Below, piece by piece: positions 55,273 through 64,000 of a stretch of DNA of 64,000 bases. The stretch's first letter is position 1; every line of letters starts with the position of its first letter. The notes beneath the pieces are model-generated. The model ran no database searches and had not been told where the DNA came from. It saw only the letters and a list, made by a program, of their open reading frames with translations. Location of the stretch: positions 1-64,000 of the forward strand of contig NZ_WJBG01000127.1 of the NCBI RefSeq assembly GCF_009709555.1. The letters run 5' to 3'. This stretch comes from Streptomyces blattellae. Its GTDB lineage: Bacteria > Actinomycetota > Actinomycetes > Streptomycetales > Streptomycetaceae. The translations under genes and the position numbers were made by a program.

Positions 55273-56339
55273 CTCCGCTGCTCCTCACCGAGTTCACGAG
55301 CCCAGCTGCCGAGCGCCGGATCGACGTCCGTGACGAGCGTGCGGCCGCCCCCGCGCAGCACCGTCACGTGCCCCTTCTGCTCAAGGTCGGCGAGAAACCG
55401 GTCGGCGACCAGGACGTGGGTCCCCGCCGCCTCCGCCAGTTCGGCTGTGTCCCGGCCACGGGAGCGGGTGCCCGGGGGACGTTCGCGACGGGCCAGGGCC
55501 AGGACCAGCCGGCGCTCGGCGTCGTCGAGGTCGGGCACAACCCGAGAAGCCGTCAACCGGTAACCGCGGTCGGTGAGTTCGCACCATGCCACCTGCTCCC
55601 CCACTCGCCCGGACCGCACCAGCCCGCTTCTCTCCAGACGGGCCAGGGTACGGCTCGCCGTCGCCGGGTCCGGCCCGGTCTCCGGCAGAGCGGCGCCGAC
55701 CTCGGCCCAGGGCAGCGGTCCGAGTCTCCCCTCCCGCAGCGCCACGGCAAGGATGCTCTGGAGGAAGCCGACTTCGGCGTCCGCGAGCCCCGGGAACGCG
55801 GGCCGCCGCGCTGTGTGCGGCACGGATGCCTGCGGCGCTGCGCGCGTGGGCGGGGAGTCCGGTCCGAGACCCGGGTACGGGCGTCCCGGCCGCGGTGTGA
55901 CGACGGGGCGCGGGTCGACGCCGTACAGCAGGTCGGCGATCCGGCGGGCGGCGGTGGCCGCGCCCTCGGGGCTGCGAGGGCAGGAGAGCGCCCTGAGGTG
56001 GCGCAGCGACGGCGGTGCCTGCACTCCGTCGAGCAGCACGGGGATCAGCGTGCGCCGGTCCTGGACGCGCCGGTGCGCGGTCGCGTCGAGTTGCTCCCGC
56101 AGCCAGGGTTTCTCATGCCACAGCGGGGAGAGGACCAGGGCGAAGCAGTCCGCCTCGTCCACGCCGTCGGTGAACACGGGTCCGGTCAGGCTGTCGCCGA
56201 GCCGGACCTCCCAGAACTCCACCCACGCCTTGACCCCCCGTTCGGCCAGCTCACGGGCCAGGGGTTCCACGAACGCGTCCCGGTCGTCCGCGACATGGCC
56301 GATGAAGACAAGCGGCACGGGCTCCGTCGTCGTGGTCAC
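55269..56339 (-). CDS. TIR-domain protein with winged-helix domains
   Basis: This 356-residue protein starts with a TIR domain (7-145; VFIGHVADDRDAFVEPLARE, VEFWEVRLGDSLTGPVFTDG, LVLSPLWHEKPWLREQLDA with the likely catalytic E82). A Pro-rich linker follows, then two winged-helix-like segments (about 180-260; FLQSILAVALREGRLGPLPW, ATASRTLARLERSGLVRSG, and about 265-350; ERRLVLALARRERPPG, VADRFLADLEQKGHVTVL). The wHTH parts may bind DNA or a partner. The GTG at 56339 overlaps the GTPase stop, and its own stop overlaps the TIR-GT gene. TIR domains often degrade NAD+ or make cyclic nucleotides when activated. Confidence 0.85.
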   Translation of the reverse strand: MTTTTEPVPLVFIGHVADDRDAFVEPLARELAERGVKAWVEFWEVRLGDSLTGPVFTDGVDEADCFALVLSPLWHEKPWLREQLDATAHRRVQDRRTLIPVLLDGVQAPPSLRHLRALSCPRSPEGAATAARRIADLLYGVDPRPVVTPRPGRPYPGLGPDSPPTRAAPQASVPHTARRPAFPGLADAEVGFLQSILAVALREGRLGPLPWAEVGAALPETGPDPATASRTLARLERSGLVRSGRVGEQVAWCELTDRGYRLTASRVVPDLDDAERRLVLALARRERPPGTRSRGRDTAELAEAAGTHVLVADRFLADLEQKGHVTVLRGGGRTLVTDVDPALGSWARELGEEQRR

Positions 56340-58297
56340 AGCGGCACCTCTCTCAGCACCTTCTCCAGTTCCTTCACCGCACCGTCCAGCTGGGCCAGTT
56401 CACTTTCGGCGAGGGCCGTGGTCGCCGTGTCGGGACGCTGGGCCCGGATGCCCGCACGGGCCCGCTCCAGCGCCCTCAGCCAGGGGCCCTCCAGCTTCGC
56501 GGCGATGCGCTCGGTCGCCTTCTCGGCGGCTTCGCGCCGCTCGGCGCGGCGCTGTTCGGCCTGTTCCGCCCGCTTGCGCCGGACGAGATCGCGGATCTCC
56601 GACACGGCGATCACCAGTGCCTGCTCCCCGAGCAGGATCGCCGTATCACCCACCCCGACGTCACCGGCGGCTGTGCCGTCCGCTGCCGGACCGCCGGTCG
56701 TCGCGCCTCCGTCCACCGCGTCACCCACGGCGGAACCGCCCACCGTGGACGTGTCCGCCGGGCCGGAGGCCGCCGCATCGGAGTCGGAGAACCCGCCGGT
56801 GCCGGCCTCTGGACCGTCGTGGCCGGGCAGACCGGGCGCATCGGGCACGGGGTAGGCGGCGTAGGCGTAGGCGTAGGGATCGGACACGGCGGAGGTCTGG
56901 CCGGCGGTCACCGCGTCCGCCCCCTGACCGGCCCCGGGGTCCGCCGTCCTGTTCTGCTGCTGGCCCACGGCTTCGCCGATGTGCTCCTGGCGGCGCCTGC
57001 GCAGCTCGTGTGTGACGACGTGGGCCAGGGGGCCGAGGCCCAGGACGACGGCAGTCGTGACGTCCGGGGCGGCGGACCTGGCGGGAGCGGGACGGTCGGC
57101 GGTGGCGAGGACGGCGCGGATGTCGTCGATGTAGGCGTGGAAGGCCCGCATGCCCGGAGCGGTCCGCACGGTCACCGCCTCCGCCCTGCCCTGGAGCACG
57201 AGCCGCTGCACCTCTCCGGTCCAGCGCGCCTGCCAGCCCCGTACAGCCGTGGCGAGACGCTTGCGGGCGGTCTCCTCCGCCGACTCGGCGGAGGCGGCCG
57301 AGTCGGCGGCGCGCAGCAGTTCCTCCCGCACGGCGGCACGCAGTTCCACCCGGCCCGTCTCGCGCACCGCGTCGAGGCGGCTCTCCAGCAGGGCGAAACG
57401 GGCGTCCACCCGCCGGGCGCCGTCCCGGGCGGCCTCGGCCTCCGCAAGCGCGATCCGCGCCCCGTCCAGCGCGCGAGCGGCGTGCCGGCACCAGAACCGC
57501 ACCCGGGCCCCGGCCCGCAACTCCGCCCTGCGCGCGGGCAGCGCCCGCAGCCCCGCCCGCAGAGCCTCGACACCGTCGCGCTCCCCGAAGGAGAGGAAGT
57601 GCTCGCGGCGCAGGTCCGTCGGATCGATCCGGGCGCTGAGGGTGGCGTAGTCGGCCACCACGACGTGCAGGTCGGGTATGCGCCGCTCGTCCATGCGGGC
57701 GGCGAGCTGATGCCTGAAGTCCTCGCGGGTGAGGTCGGCTTCCTCGGCGAACTCATCGCTGTCCGCCCCCTTCCCCCACAGGTCGGCCTTGCACACCACC
57801 GGCAACAGGGCACCGGCGGGAAACGGCCGGGGGTGATCCGGGTCGACGGCCTCGCCGGTGACCAGCGGCAGGAGGTCCGTGGCCGCCCCGCCGAACAGCC
57901 TCCGGCCGAGGAGAAGCAGCAGCGCGTCGGCCTCCAGCAGGGCGGTTCCGGCCCGTTCCGCGTGCAGTGCGTCGCCCGCCTGCACGCCGGGGGTGTCGAC
58001 GTAGCGCAGTCCGGCGGAGCGCACCGCGTCGGCCCCGAAGGTCTCCTTGCCTCCGCTCACGGTCGCCCATGCGGGGACGGGGGTGCCGTCCTCCGCCAGC
58101 AGGCGGCGCAGCAGACTGGTCTTGCCCGCGTTCTGCGGGCCGTAGAGCACCACGGTCACGTCCGGATCGGCCTCCCGGACGGCCCACTCCCCCTCCAGGA
58201 CCGCGGCCGCGCGGTCGCCCACCGCCTTCCGGACGGCGGCCAGGGCGCGGTCCGGCCAGTCGGCGGGGGTGTTCCTGGTGCTGTCGGCCGTGTTCAT
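56336..58297 (-). CDS. Dynamin-like GTPase, single G domain
   Basis: This 653-residue GTPase has a G domain with the P-loop GPQNAGKTS (53-61), DTPG (101-104) and CKAD (169-172, in place of NKxD). The remaining 400 residues are largely helical and charged, with an acidic, Gly/Ala-rich linker (about 450-560) and a C-terminal coiled coil (RRKRAEQAEQRRAERREAAE). The G domain fold (VTVVLYGPQNAGKTSLLRRL) is like that of bacterial dynamin and Era/ParA-type defence GTPases. The ATG at 58297 overlaps the larger GTPase stop (ATGA). It is likely to pair with the upstream protein. Confidence 0.82.
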   Translation of the reverse strand: MNTADSTRNTPADWPDRALAAVRKAVGDRAAAVLEGEWAVREADPDVTVVLYGPQNAGKTSLLRRLLAEDGTPVPAWATVSGGKETFGADAVRSAGLRYVDTPGVQAGDALHAERAGTALLEADALLLLLGRRLFGGAATDLLPLVTGEAVDPDHPRPFPAGALLPVVCKADLWGKGADSDEFAEEADLTREDFRHQLAARMDERRIPDLHVVVADYATLSARIDPTDLRREHFLSFGERDGVEALRAGLRALPARRAELRAGARVRFWCRHAARALDGARIALAEAEAARDGARRVDARFALLESRLDAVRETGRVELRAAVREELLRAADSAASAESAEETARKRLATAVRGWQARWTGEVQRLVLQGRAEAVTVRTAPGMRAFHAYIDDIRAVLATADRPAPARSAAPDVTTAVVLGLGPLAHVVTHELRRRRQEHIGEAVGQQQNRTADPGAGQGADAVTAGQTSAVSDPYAYAYAAYPVPDAPGLPGHDGPEAGTGGFSDSDAAASGPADTSTVGGSAVGDAVDGGATTGGPAADGTAAGDVGVGDTAILLGEQALVIAVSEIRDLVRRKRAEQAEQRRAERREAAEKATERIAAKLEGPWLRALERARAGIRAQRPDTATTALAESELAQLDGAVKELEKVLREVPL

Positions 58298-61200
58298 CGC
58301 CGTCCGCCCTTCCTTCGCCCGTCGTGGGTGTGCCGGTCGCCCGCGGGATCGCCCAGCCGCAGGCGGGCCCCCTCGATGGCTGCGGTGTACCGTTCCGCGC
58401 GTCGGCGAGTCGCCGTGAGTTCGTCCAGCAACTCGCCCTGTCTGCCCGTCAGTTCCACGGTCAGGGACTCCAGCCGGCCGCACACCTCCTCCACCGCGCC
58501 GCAACCGCCGCGCACGCCCCGCGCCCAGGCCTTGGCGGACTCACGCATCGTCTTCAGGAGGGAGACGCGGGACGCCTCCAGCTTCGCCTCACGGCCGGCC
58601 TCCGCGCCGAGAGCGCTGATCATGCTGACGGCGTTGGCGATCTTGAGGAAGACGCCGACGTTGTTCACATCCGCCAGAAGGTCGTCGAGCTGCCCGGCGT
58701 CGAGCACCACGTCGAAGTGCGCCGCCAGCGCGACGAGATCGTCGGGCCGCAGCTCGGCGGCCGGAGTGAGACCGACGGTGGCGCCCGCCAGGACCTCCCT
58801 GCTCCAGGCCCGCAGCGACTCCCTGGAGAGGAACGAGAGGTCGGCGCGGGACCCGGTGTCCGGGAACGCCGCGGCGTAGGCCGGCGAGGCGGCCCTGCGC
58901 TCCACGGCGTTCGCCACCGACGTCAGCCACGCCTGTGCCTCCCGCTCGCAGTCGGCGCGGTGCCGCTTCCAGTCACCGGCGAACTCGTTGTCCTCGGCCC
59001 AGGACTCCAGGCGCCTGCCCCTGGCCTTGCGGACCGGTGCGTCCACGCCCGCTTCCAGCGTCTCGTGCACGAGACGGGTGGTGAACGCGACCGCCAGGCG
59101 CTCGGCCCTGCTGGTCATCGAGGTGACCAGGCCCCGTCCGGTGCGGGCGCCCGTCGCCGCCTCGTCGGCGAGCCGGCCCGTCTCGGTGATTCTGCGTTCG
59201 AGATCCTCCGCGTGCCTGAGGGTCCGGGAGCGCAGCACATCCAGGCGGGCGGCCCCGCCGTGCAGCAGGGTGACGTCCCTGGCGTTCGGCTCCAGGGCGA
59301 GGCGCAGCCTCCGTACGGACGCGGCGAAGTCCCGGAAGCCGTCCCACGCACGGAAGTCGTCGTAGTGACGGCTGTGTGCGGAGCGCAGGCCGTACGGTGC
59401 GGCCGCCATGGACACGATGTGCTCACGGTGCGGAGGCCGGCCGGCGGGGGTCGGGGCGATTCGTTCCAGCGCGGAGGCCAGCTCCCTCTCCGCGTGCCCG
59501 ATGTGGGCGCGCAGTTCGTCCGCGTCTCCGGCGACGGCGATCCGGTCGATCTTGTTGATCACCCACAGGATCCGGCCCTGTTTGCCGACGTGTCCCGACC
59601 CCGGTGCGCCTCGCAGCAGGAGCAGGAGATCGGTGCGCTCTCCGACCGCCATGAGGGGAGAGAAGAGGTGGATGACGGCGGCGGCGTCGGCGAGGGCCGT
59701 GCGGGCGGCCTCGGAGTGGCCTTCCCGCCCGCTCTGGAATCCGGGCGTGTCGATCAGGATCAGGTCCTCCCAGTCGTAGTGCACGGCCCGCCAGGTCTCG
59801 GGACCGGCCGCGCTGGTCAGCGACTCGGGAACGGCCTGGCCCGACTCCACCAGGAGACGGTGGATGAACGCCGACTTCCCGGTGCTGAGGTTTCCGGCGA
59901 CCGCGATCCGCGGCCTCGGGTCGGCGGCCAGCGCGTCAAGTTCTGCCAGCAGACCGGCCGCGTGGGGGTCACCGGCGAGCTTCCGGTGCAGCGCCCCGAG
60001 CCACTCCGTTCCAGCGCCCGGCGCCGGGCCGTGCGGGTCGCGCCGGAACATCTCGCGCAGCCGGTCCAGGACGTTCGGGGCGAAGCGGGGCGGCCGCCAC
60101 CGGCGCCGGCCCTCCGCGGCCCTGTCCCCCTCGGAGAGGTTGTGCGGGTCGTCGCACCAGTCGGCGCCGAGCCAGAACCGGTCGGCCTCGGCGGGATGGG
60201 TGACACCGGCGGCGGCCTCGGCACGCCCCATGGCCTCCGCCAGGATGTCGGCGGCGGCGCGGCCCTGCGGCAGCTCGTCCACCGTCCTGGCCAGCCATGC
60301 CGTGTCACGGGACGCGGCCTCGGCGATGCGGCGCAGGGCGACGGCCTGCCGGACGAGCGGTCCCGCCTCGGCCAGTACGGCATGCCGCACCATGCCCGTG
60401 CAGTGTGCGGCGACCCGCTCCCGCAACGCCTCGACCTCCCGGTACACGGCCTCGCGCACCTCTTCCCGGTGGTCCGCCCGGGCCGCGTCCCGTAGCTGCT
60501 GCCCGCGCCGCAGACCGAACCGGGCGGCGAGCCGGCCGGCTCCGGCGACGACGGCGAGCCCGGCCGCGGCGGCCCAGCCCACCGGGGTCGACAGGAACAC
60601 CACCGAGGCGACGGAGAGACCGGCCGACAGCAGGCCCGCTCCCGCACTGGTGTAGCCGGCGCCGCGGCCGAACGCGCGGTATCCGGCCCCTGCCTTCCCT
60701 TTCACCTCCTTCCCCAGGCCGCCCACCTGAGCGTCCACCTCAAAAAGCCCCGCCTTGAGATCGTCGACGACCAGGCTGACGCGGCTCTCCAGGTAGGAGG
60801 TGAAGGAACCGACCGCCTCCTTGATCACCGCCGTCAGTTCGCCGGGCCTGAACACGGCCGCGTCGAACTCCTCCCGGGACAGCTCCTTCCGTTCCCGGAA
60901 TGCCTTCTCCACCAAGTTCTCGGCGCGGGCCTGCAGCGTGCCGCGAAGCTTGCCGAAGCCGGCGGCGAGCAGGTGGTCCAGGTGGGCGGGGGCCTCCGCA
61001 CGCGCCGGCACGGCGAAGGACCCGCCCCGCAGCCTCTGCAACTCCCGCAGGGCGCGCAGCATGCCCGCGTAGGCGTCCTCGCTGTCCCGGTCCGGCGCCG
61101 ATACGCCCCCGGAACCCCCCTCACCACCGGGAGCGACCCGGGGAGCCGCGTCAGGTCCGGTGCCGTTCCCGTTTCCTGTGCCGTTCCCGTTCCCGGTGTC

Positions 61201-62298
61201 ATCCCCGTTCCCGGTGTCGTCCCCGGGCGGGAGGAGGTCCTCCGGAAGACCCAGGACACCCAGCAGCTCCTCCAGGGCCGCCTCGATCGTCCTGGCACCT
61301 TCGAGGGCCGGTGCGGCCAGCGCCCTGTCGAGTTCGCCGGCGAGCCCGCCCAGCGCGCCCGCCGTCTGCGTCAGCAGACCGCCGTAGCGCAGCTGCGCCG
61401 CGCCGCTGCCGACGGCCTCGGTGAGGAGGGCTTCCAGGACCGGCAGGTTGGACCGTCTCAGGAGCGTCGCCCGGTCGGCCCGGCGCCGCATGGTCCGGAT
61501 ACTGTTCCCGTCCTTGCCTCGGTACGGCTCGGTGGCCCGGGCGGCGACGGCGCGCTGGGTGTTCAGCGCGACCACGGGGACGTGCGGAAGCCCACAGGTC
61601 GCGAGCCACTCGCGGATGTGCCCGGCGTGCTGCGCCACGGTCGTGGACAGGTGGACCCGGACCGCGCGCTCGGCCACCTGATCCGGGTCGCGCCAGATCG
61701 GCACCTTGCAGTTCAGCACGACCACGGCGGGCTTGCGGTAGGCCAGGACCCACTGGGCCACCTTCGTGAACTCGCCCTCCAGCTGACTGTCGTCGTCAAA
61801 GCACAGCATCACCACGTCGGCCACCAGGACGGCCTGCCTGGCCGCCTCCTCCAAGTGCCGGTTGTCGCCAGCACGCCCCCAGCCGTTGGTGCCGGGCGTG
61901 TCGAACAGCCGCAGACCCGCCCACCGGACGTCCTCCACCTCCGTCGTGTGGTCGGGTCGGCCCGGGGAGATCCGCGCCCCGTCACCTGCGATGAGCGCCT
62001 CGACCAGCGAGCTCTTGCCCACCCCTGTACGGCCGAAGAGGACGACGTTGAAGGTGTCCAGCGCCCGTAACCGGCCACCGGCCAGTTCCCGCACCAGTTC
62101 GACGGCACGGCGCCGCAGCCGGCGGTCCTCGGCGTACAGGGCACGCTGTTCTTCCGTCAGGGCCGCGCCGCCGGACAGATCCGTGGGCCGGCCCACGGTC
62201 CGTTCCACTTCCCGCAGCCTGGCCGCCAGATCCCGGGCCAGCGGGGCGCTCTCCGCCACCGCCCGCGCCGCGGCCGCCCCCAGCCTTGACTCGTCCAT
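58294..62298 (-). CDS. Tandem dynamin-like GTPase, two G domains
   Basis: This 1334-residue protein has two GTPase domains. The first (about 85-300) has the P-loop GRTGVGKSS (89-97) and DTPG (133-136). The second (about 795-1010) has GNLSTGKSA, DTPGF and NKID. Between them is a Gly/Asn/Thr-rich linker (about 385-425), coiled-coil regions and a hydrophobic hairpin (about 543-590; LLSAGLSVASVVFLSTPVGW) that probably inserts in the membrane. The C-terminus is helical. This tandem layout is like bacterial dynamins such as LeoA-type or DynA-type proteins. The ATG at 62298 is the first start that precedes the fold. Confidence 0.83.
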   Translation of the reverse strand: MDESRLGAAAARAVAESAPLARDLAARLREVERTVGRPTDLSGGAALTEEQRALYAEDRRLRRRAVELVRELAGGRLRALDTFNVVLFGRTGVGKSSLVEALIAGDGARISPGRPDHTTEVEDVRWAGLRLFDTPGTNGWGRAGDNRHLEEAARQAVLVADVVMLCFDDDSQLEGEFTKVAQWVLAYRKPAVVVLNCKVPIWRDPDQVAERAVRVHLSTTVAQHAGHIREWLATCGLPHVPVVALNTQRAVAARATEPYRGKDGNSIRTMRRRADRATLLRRSNLPVLEALLTEAVGSGAAQLRYGGLLTQTAGALGGLAGELDRALAAPALEGARTIEAALEELLGVLGLPEDLLPPGDDTGNGDDTGNGNGTGNGNGTGPDAAPRVAPGGEGGSGGVSAPDRDSEDAYAGMLRALRELQRLRGGSFAVPARAEAPAHLDHLLAAGFGKLRGTLQARAENLVEKAFRERKELSREEFDAAVFRPGELTAVIKEAVGSFTSYLESRVSLVVDDLKAGLFEVDAQVGGLGKEVKGKAGAGYRAFGRGAGYTSAGAGLLSAGLSVASVVFLSTPVGWAAAAGLAVVAGAGRLAARFGLRRGQQLRDAARADHREEVREAVYREVEALRERVAAHCTGMVRHAVLAEAGPLVRQAVALRRIAEAASRDTAWLARTVDELPQGRAAADILAEAMGRAEAAAGVTHPAEADRFWLGADWCDDPHNLSEGDRAAEGRRRWRPPRFAPNVLDRLREMFRRDPHGPAPGAGTEWLGALHRKLAGDPHAAGLLAELDALAADPRPRIAVAGNLSTGKSAFIHRLLVESGQAVPESLTSAAGPETWRAVHYDWEDLILIDTPGFQSGREGHSEAARTALADAAAVIHLFSPLMAVGERTDLLLLLRGAPGSGHVGKQGRILWVINKIDRIAVAGDADELRAHIGHAERELASALERIAPTPAGRPPHREHIVSMAAAPYGLRSAHSRHYDDFRAWDGFRDFAASVRRLRLALEPNARDVTLLHGGAARLDVLRSRTLRHAEDLERRITETGRLADEAATGARTGRGLVTSMTSRAERLAVAFTTRLVHETLEAGVDAPVRKARGRRLESWAEDNEFAGDWKRHRADCEREAQAWLTSVANAVERRAASPAYAAAFPDTGSRADLSFLSRESLRAWSREVLAGATVGLTPAAELRPDDLVALAAHFDVVLDAGQLDDLLADVNNVGVFLKIANAVSMISALGAEAGREAKLEASRVSLLKTMRESAKAWARGVRGGCGAVEEVCGRLESLTVELTGRQGELLDELTATRRRAERYTAAIEGARLRLGDPAGDRHTHDGRRKGGRR

Positions 62299-62581
62299 GT
62301 CCGCCTCGCCCCCGTCCGACCGTCCGACCGGCCGACCTTGCAGTACATGCAGCCTCTTCGTGCCCAATTGCAAGGAAAAGCAACCCTGTTGGCGACACAC
62401 GTGGTATCCGGGCCCTTGACCGGGGCCGGACGGGAATCAGCGGTCGGCGGTCGCGTTCGCGCGTGTGTGCCCGCAGTGCGGCCGAAGTCTTCGGAGGTGC
62501 GCGGGCCGGTCACGGCACCACTTCCCAGTGATCACCCGGTTGCCCGGACGCCGGGGACGGACCTCCTCTGCGAGGGCCCGT
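62299..62581. other. Intergenic region between phosphoketolase and the GTPase operon
   Basis: These 283 bases hold the dyad at 62336-62375 and no gene. The part from 62376 to 62581 shows nothing notable and no clear terminator for the phosphoketolase gene. Confidence 0.4.
62336..62375. promoter_or_regulatory. Dyad CCTTGCA-N26-TGCAAGG upstream of the GTPase/TIR operon
   Basis: Perfect 7-base arms with a 26-base spacer lie 37 bases before the ATG at 62298, in an AT-rich patch that probably holds the promoter. It could be the operator of the operon or an RNA hairpin in its leader. It resembles the GTTGC-N26-GCAAC dyads of region 1 in form but not in exact sequence. Confidence 0.5.
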
Positions 62582-64000
62582 TCAGCCGCCCCAGGCCCAG
62601 TCGGCGACCTCGGGCAGGTCGGTGCCGTGTTCGCGGATCCACTCGCGGTGGCGCAGGCGGGCGTCCTCCATTCGCTGGCGTACGGCCGCGGCGCGCACCG
62701 CGAGGCCCGGTACGCGGTCGATGACATCCATGACGAGCCGGTACCGGTCCATGTCGTTGCCGACGACCATGTCGAACGGCGTGGTGGTGGTGCCGATCTC
62801 CTTGTATCCGCGCACGTGCAGGTGCCTGTGGCCGGTGCGGCGGTAGGCGAGGCGGTGGATCAGCCAGGGATAGCCGTGGTAGGCGAAGATCACCGGCTTG
62901 TCCGGGGTGAACAGGCCGTCGTACTCGAAGTCGCTCATCCCGTGCGGGTGTTCCTCGCTCGGCAGCAGCCGGGCGATGTCCACGACGTTCACGACGCGTA
63001 CGGACAGCTTGGGCAGGAGGCCGCGCAGCAGCTGGGCCGCGGCCAGTACTTCCTGGGTGGGCACGTCGCCCGCGCAGGCCAGTACGACATCGGGTTCGCC
63101 GCCGTCCTCGGTGCCGGCCCAGTCCCAGATCCCGGCGCCGCGGGCGCAGTGGACGCGGGCCTGGTCCATGGTCAGCCAGTCGAAGCAGGGCTGCTTTCCG
63201 GCGACGACGACGTTGACGTAGTCGCGGCTGCGCAGGGCGTGGTCGGCCACGGACAGAAGGGTGTTGGCGTCCGGCGGCAGGTAGACCCGTACCGCCTCCG
63301 GGCTCTTGTTGAGGATGTGGTCGACGAAGCCTGGGTCCTGGTGGGAGAAGCCGTTGTGGTCCTGGCGCCAGACATGCGACGTCAGCAGGTAGTTGAGGGA
63401 GGCGATGGGAGCCCGCCAGGGCAGCCGGCGGGTGACCCGCAGCCACTTGATGTGCTGGTTGACCATGGAGTCGACGATGTGCACGAACGCCTCGTAGCAG
63501 GAGAACAGCCCGTGCCGGCCGGTGAGAAGGTAGCCCTCCAGCCAGCCCTGGCAGGTGTGTTCGGACAGGATCTCCATCACGCGGCCGTGCCGGTCGAGGT
63601 GCTCGTCGACATCCAGGGTCTGGGCCTGCCAGGCCTTGCCGGTGGCGGAGTACACGGCCTGGAGCCGGTTGGAGGCGGTCTCGTCGGGGCCGACCAGGCG
63701 GAAGTCACGGCGGTCGGCGGTGGCCCGCATGACGTCCTCAAGCAACTCGCCAAGGACACGGGTGGGTTCATGCAGGGTGGCGCCGGGCTTGTCGACGGGG
63801 ACGGCGTAACGCTCCAGCGGCGGGAGGGGCAGTTCGCGCAGCAGCAGCCCGCCGTTGGCGTGCGGGGTGGCGCCGAGCCTGCGGGTGCCGTCCGGGATGC
63901 AGGCCAGTACCTCGGGGCGCGGGCCGCCGTGCTCGTCGAAGAGTTCCTCCGGGCGGTAGGAGCGCAGCCACTCCTCCAGCTGGCGCAGGTGCTCGATGTT
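62582..64000 (-). CDS. Phosphoketolase (D-xylulose-5-phosphate/fructose-6-phosphate), partial
   Basis: The last 472 residues of a phosphoketolase of about 790 residues are present; the 5' part is beyond base 64000. The frame is open to the window edge and an internal TTG at 63745 is not its start. Signatures are the TPP-enzyme segments [38 protein letters not shown] (pyrimidine-binding region) and [19 protein letters not shown], ending in EVADWAWGG. It splits xylulose 5-phosphate to acetyl phosphate and glyceraldehyde 3-phosphate, a route to ATP under low oxygen, in line with narGHJI and the CBS proteins. Confidence 0.92.
   Translation of the reverse strand, partial: NIEHLRQLEEWLRSYRPEELFDEHGGPRPEVLACIPDGTRRLGATPHANGGLLLRELPLPPLERYAVPVDKPGATLHEPTRVLGELLEDVMRATADRRDFRLVGPDETASNRLQAVYSATGKAWQAQTLDVDEHLDRHGRVMEILSEHTCQGWLEGYLLTGRHGLFSCYEAFVHIVDSMVNQHIKWLRVTRRLPWRAPIASLNYLLTSHVWRQDHNGFSHQDPGFVDHILNKSPEAVRVYLPPDANTLLSVADHALRSRDYVNVVVAGKQPCFDWLTMDQARVHCARGAGIWDWAGTEDGGEPDVVLACAGDVPTQEVLAAAQLLRGLLPKLSVRVVNVVDIARLLPSEEHPHGMSDFEYDGLFTPDKPVIFAYHGYPWLIHRLAYRRTGHRHLHVRGYKEIGTTTTPFDMVVGNDMDRYRLVMDVIDRVPGLAVRAAAVRQRMEDARLRHREWIREHGTDLPEVADWAWGG

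Noticed and set aside
58294..62298. Assignment of the GTPases as the sporulation dynamins DynA/DynB
   Set aside because: Those pairs lack TIR neighbours, and this operon sits with TIR proteins and has a different size pattern, so a division role is less likely than a conflict role.

Overview
The window is about 70% GC, with frequent GTG and TTG starts, many 4-bp ATGA/GTGA gene overlaps, a mycothiol-dependent formaldehyde dehydrogenase and a MatB-like deacetylase/glycosyltransferase. This points to a Streptomyces or close relative, probably an accessory part of the chromosome. No tRNA, rRNA, CRISPR array or complete transposase gene was seen. Nearly all genes lie on the minus strand.

Region 1 (1-5.4 kb) holds a mycothiol-linked formaldehyde dehydrogenase (partial), a BCCT osmolyte transporter and an FdhF/YdeP-type molybdopterin oxidoreductase. 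Each is preceded by the same dyad, GTTGC-N26-GCAAC, so they look like one regulon for uptake and demethylation of betaine-like compounds followed by oxidation of formaldehyde and formate. Region 2 (5.4-13.2 kb) holds an LCP cell-wall ligase, a MatB-like polysaccharide synthase, an amidohydrolase fused by deletion to the tail of an MFS transporter, an FAD oxidoreductase with a divergent LysR regulator, and a PAP2 phosphatase.

Region 3 (13.2-41.4 kb) is a 21-gene Wzx/Wzy-type cell-surface polysaccharide cluster read right to left. It runs from a phosphoglycosyltransferase and an AlgD-like nucleotide-sugar dehydrogenase through two Wzz-like proteins, AsnB, a bi-domain oxidoreductase, a heparinase II/III lyase, a beta-helix lipoprotein, a polymerase with a 21-bp tandem repeat at its N-terminus, a CDP-sugar module (cytidylyltransferase, C-methyltransferase, PIG-L, epimerase, DUF4910) and a flippase, to a GT2, a pyruvyl transferase, an RmlC-like epimerase and an aminotransferase. 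Two related MITE-like elements sit at the 3' ends of the flippase and lyase genes.

Region 4 (42-52 kb) holds narGHJI, two CBS-domain proteins and a cyclic-nucleotide-binding-domain protein, with a 21-bp imperfect palindrome upstream of narG that resembles DosR/OsdR-type sites. A partial phosphoketolase at the right end fits the same low-oxygen theme.

Region 5 (52.1-62.3 kb) is the strongest candidate for an undescribed system. It is a tightly coupled operon of a 1334-residue protein with two dynamin-like GTPase domains, a second GTPase, a TIR-winged-helix protein, a TIR / degenerate-STAND / GT4 glycosyltransferase fusion and a small membrane-anchored protein. By composition it looks like an immune or membrane-surveillance module. 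A dyad (CCTTGCA-N26-TGCAAGG) lies just upstream of the first gene. All functions are inferred from sequence reading alone; no database search was run.
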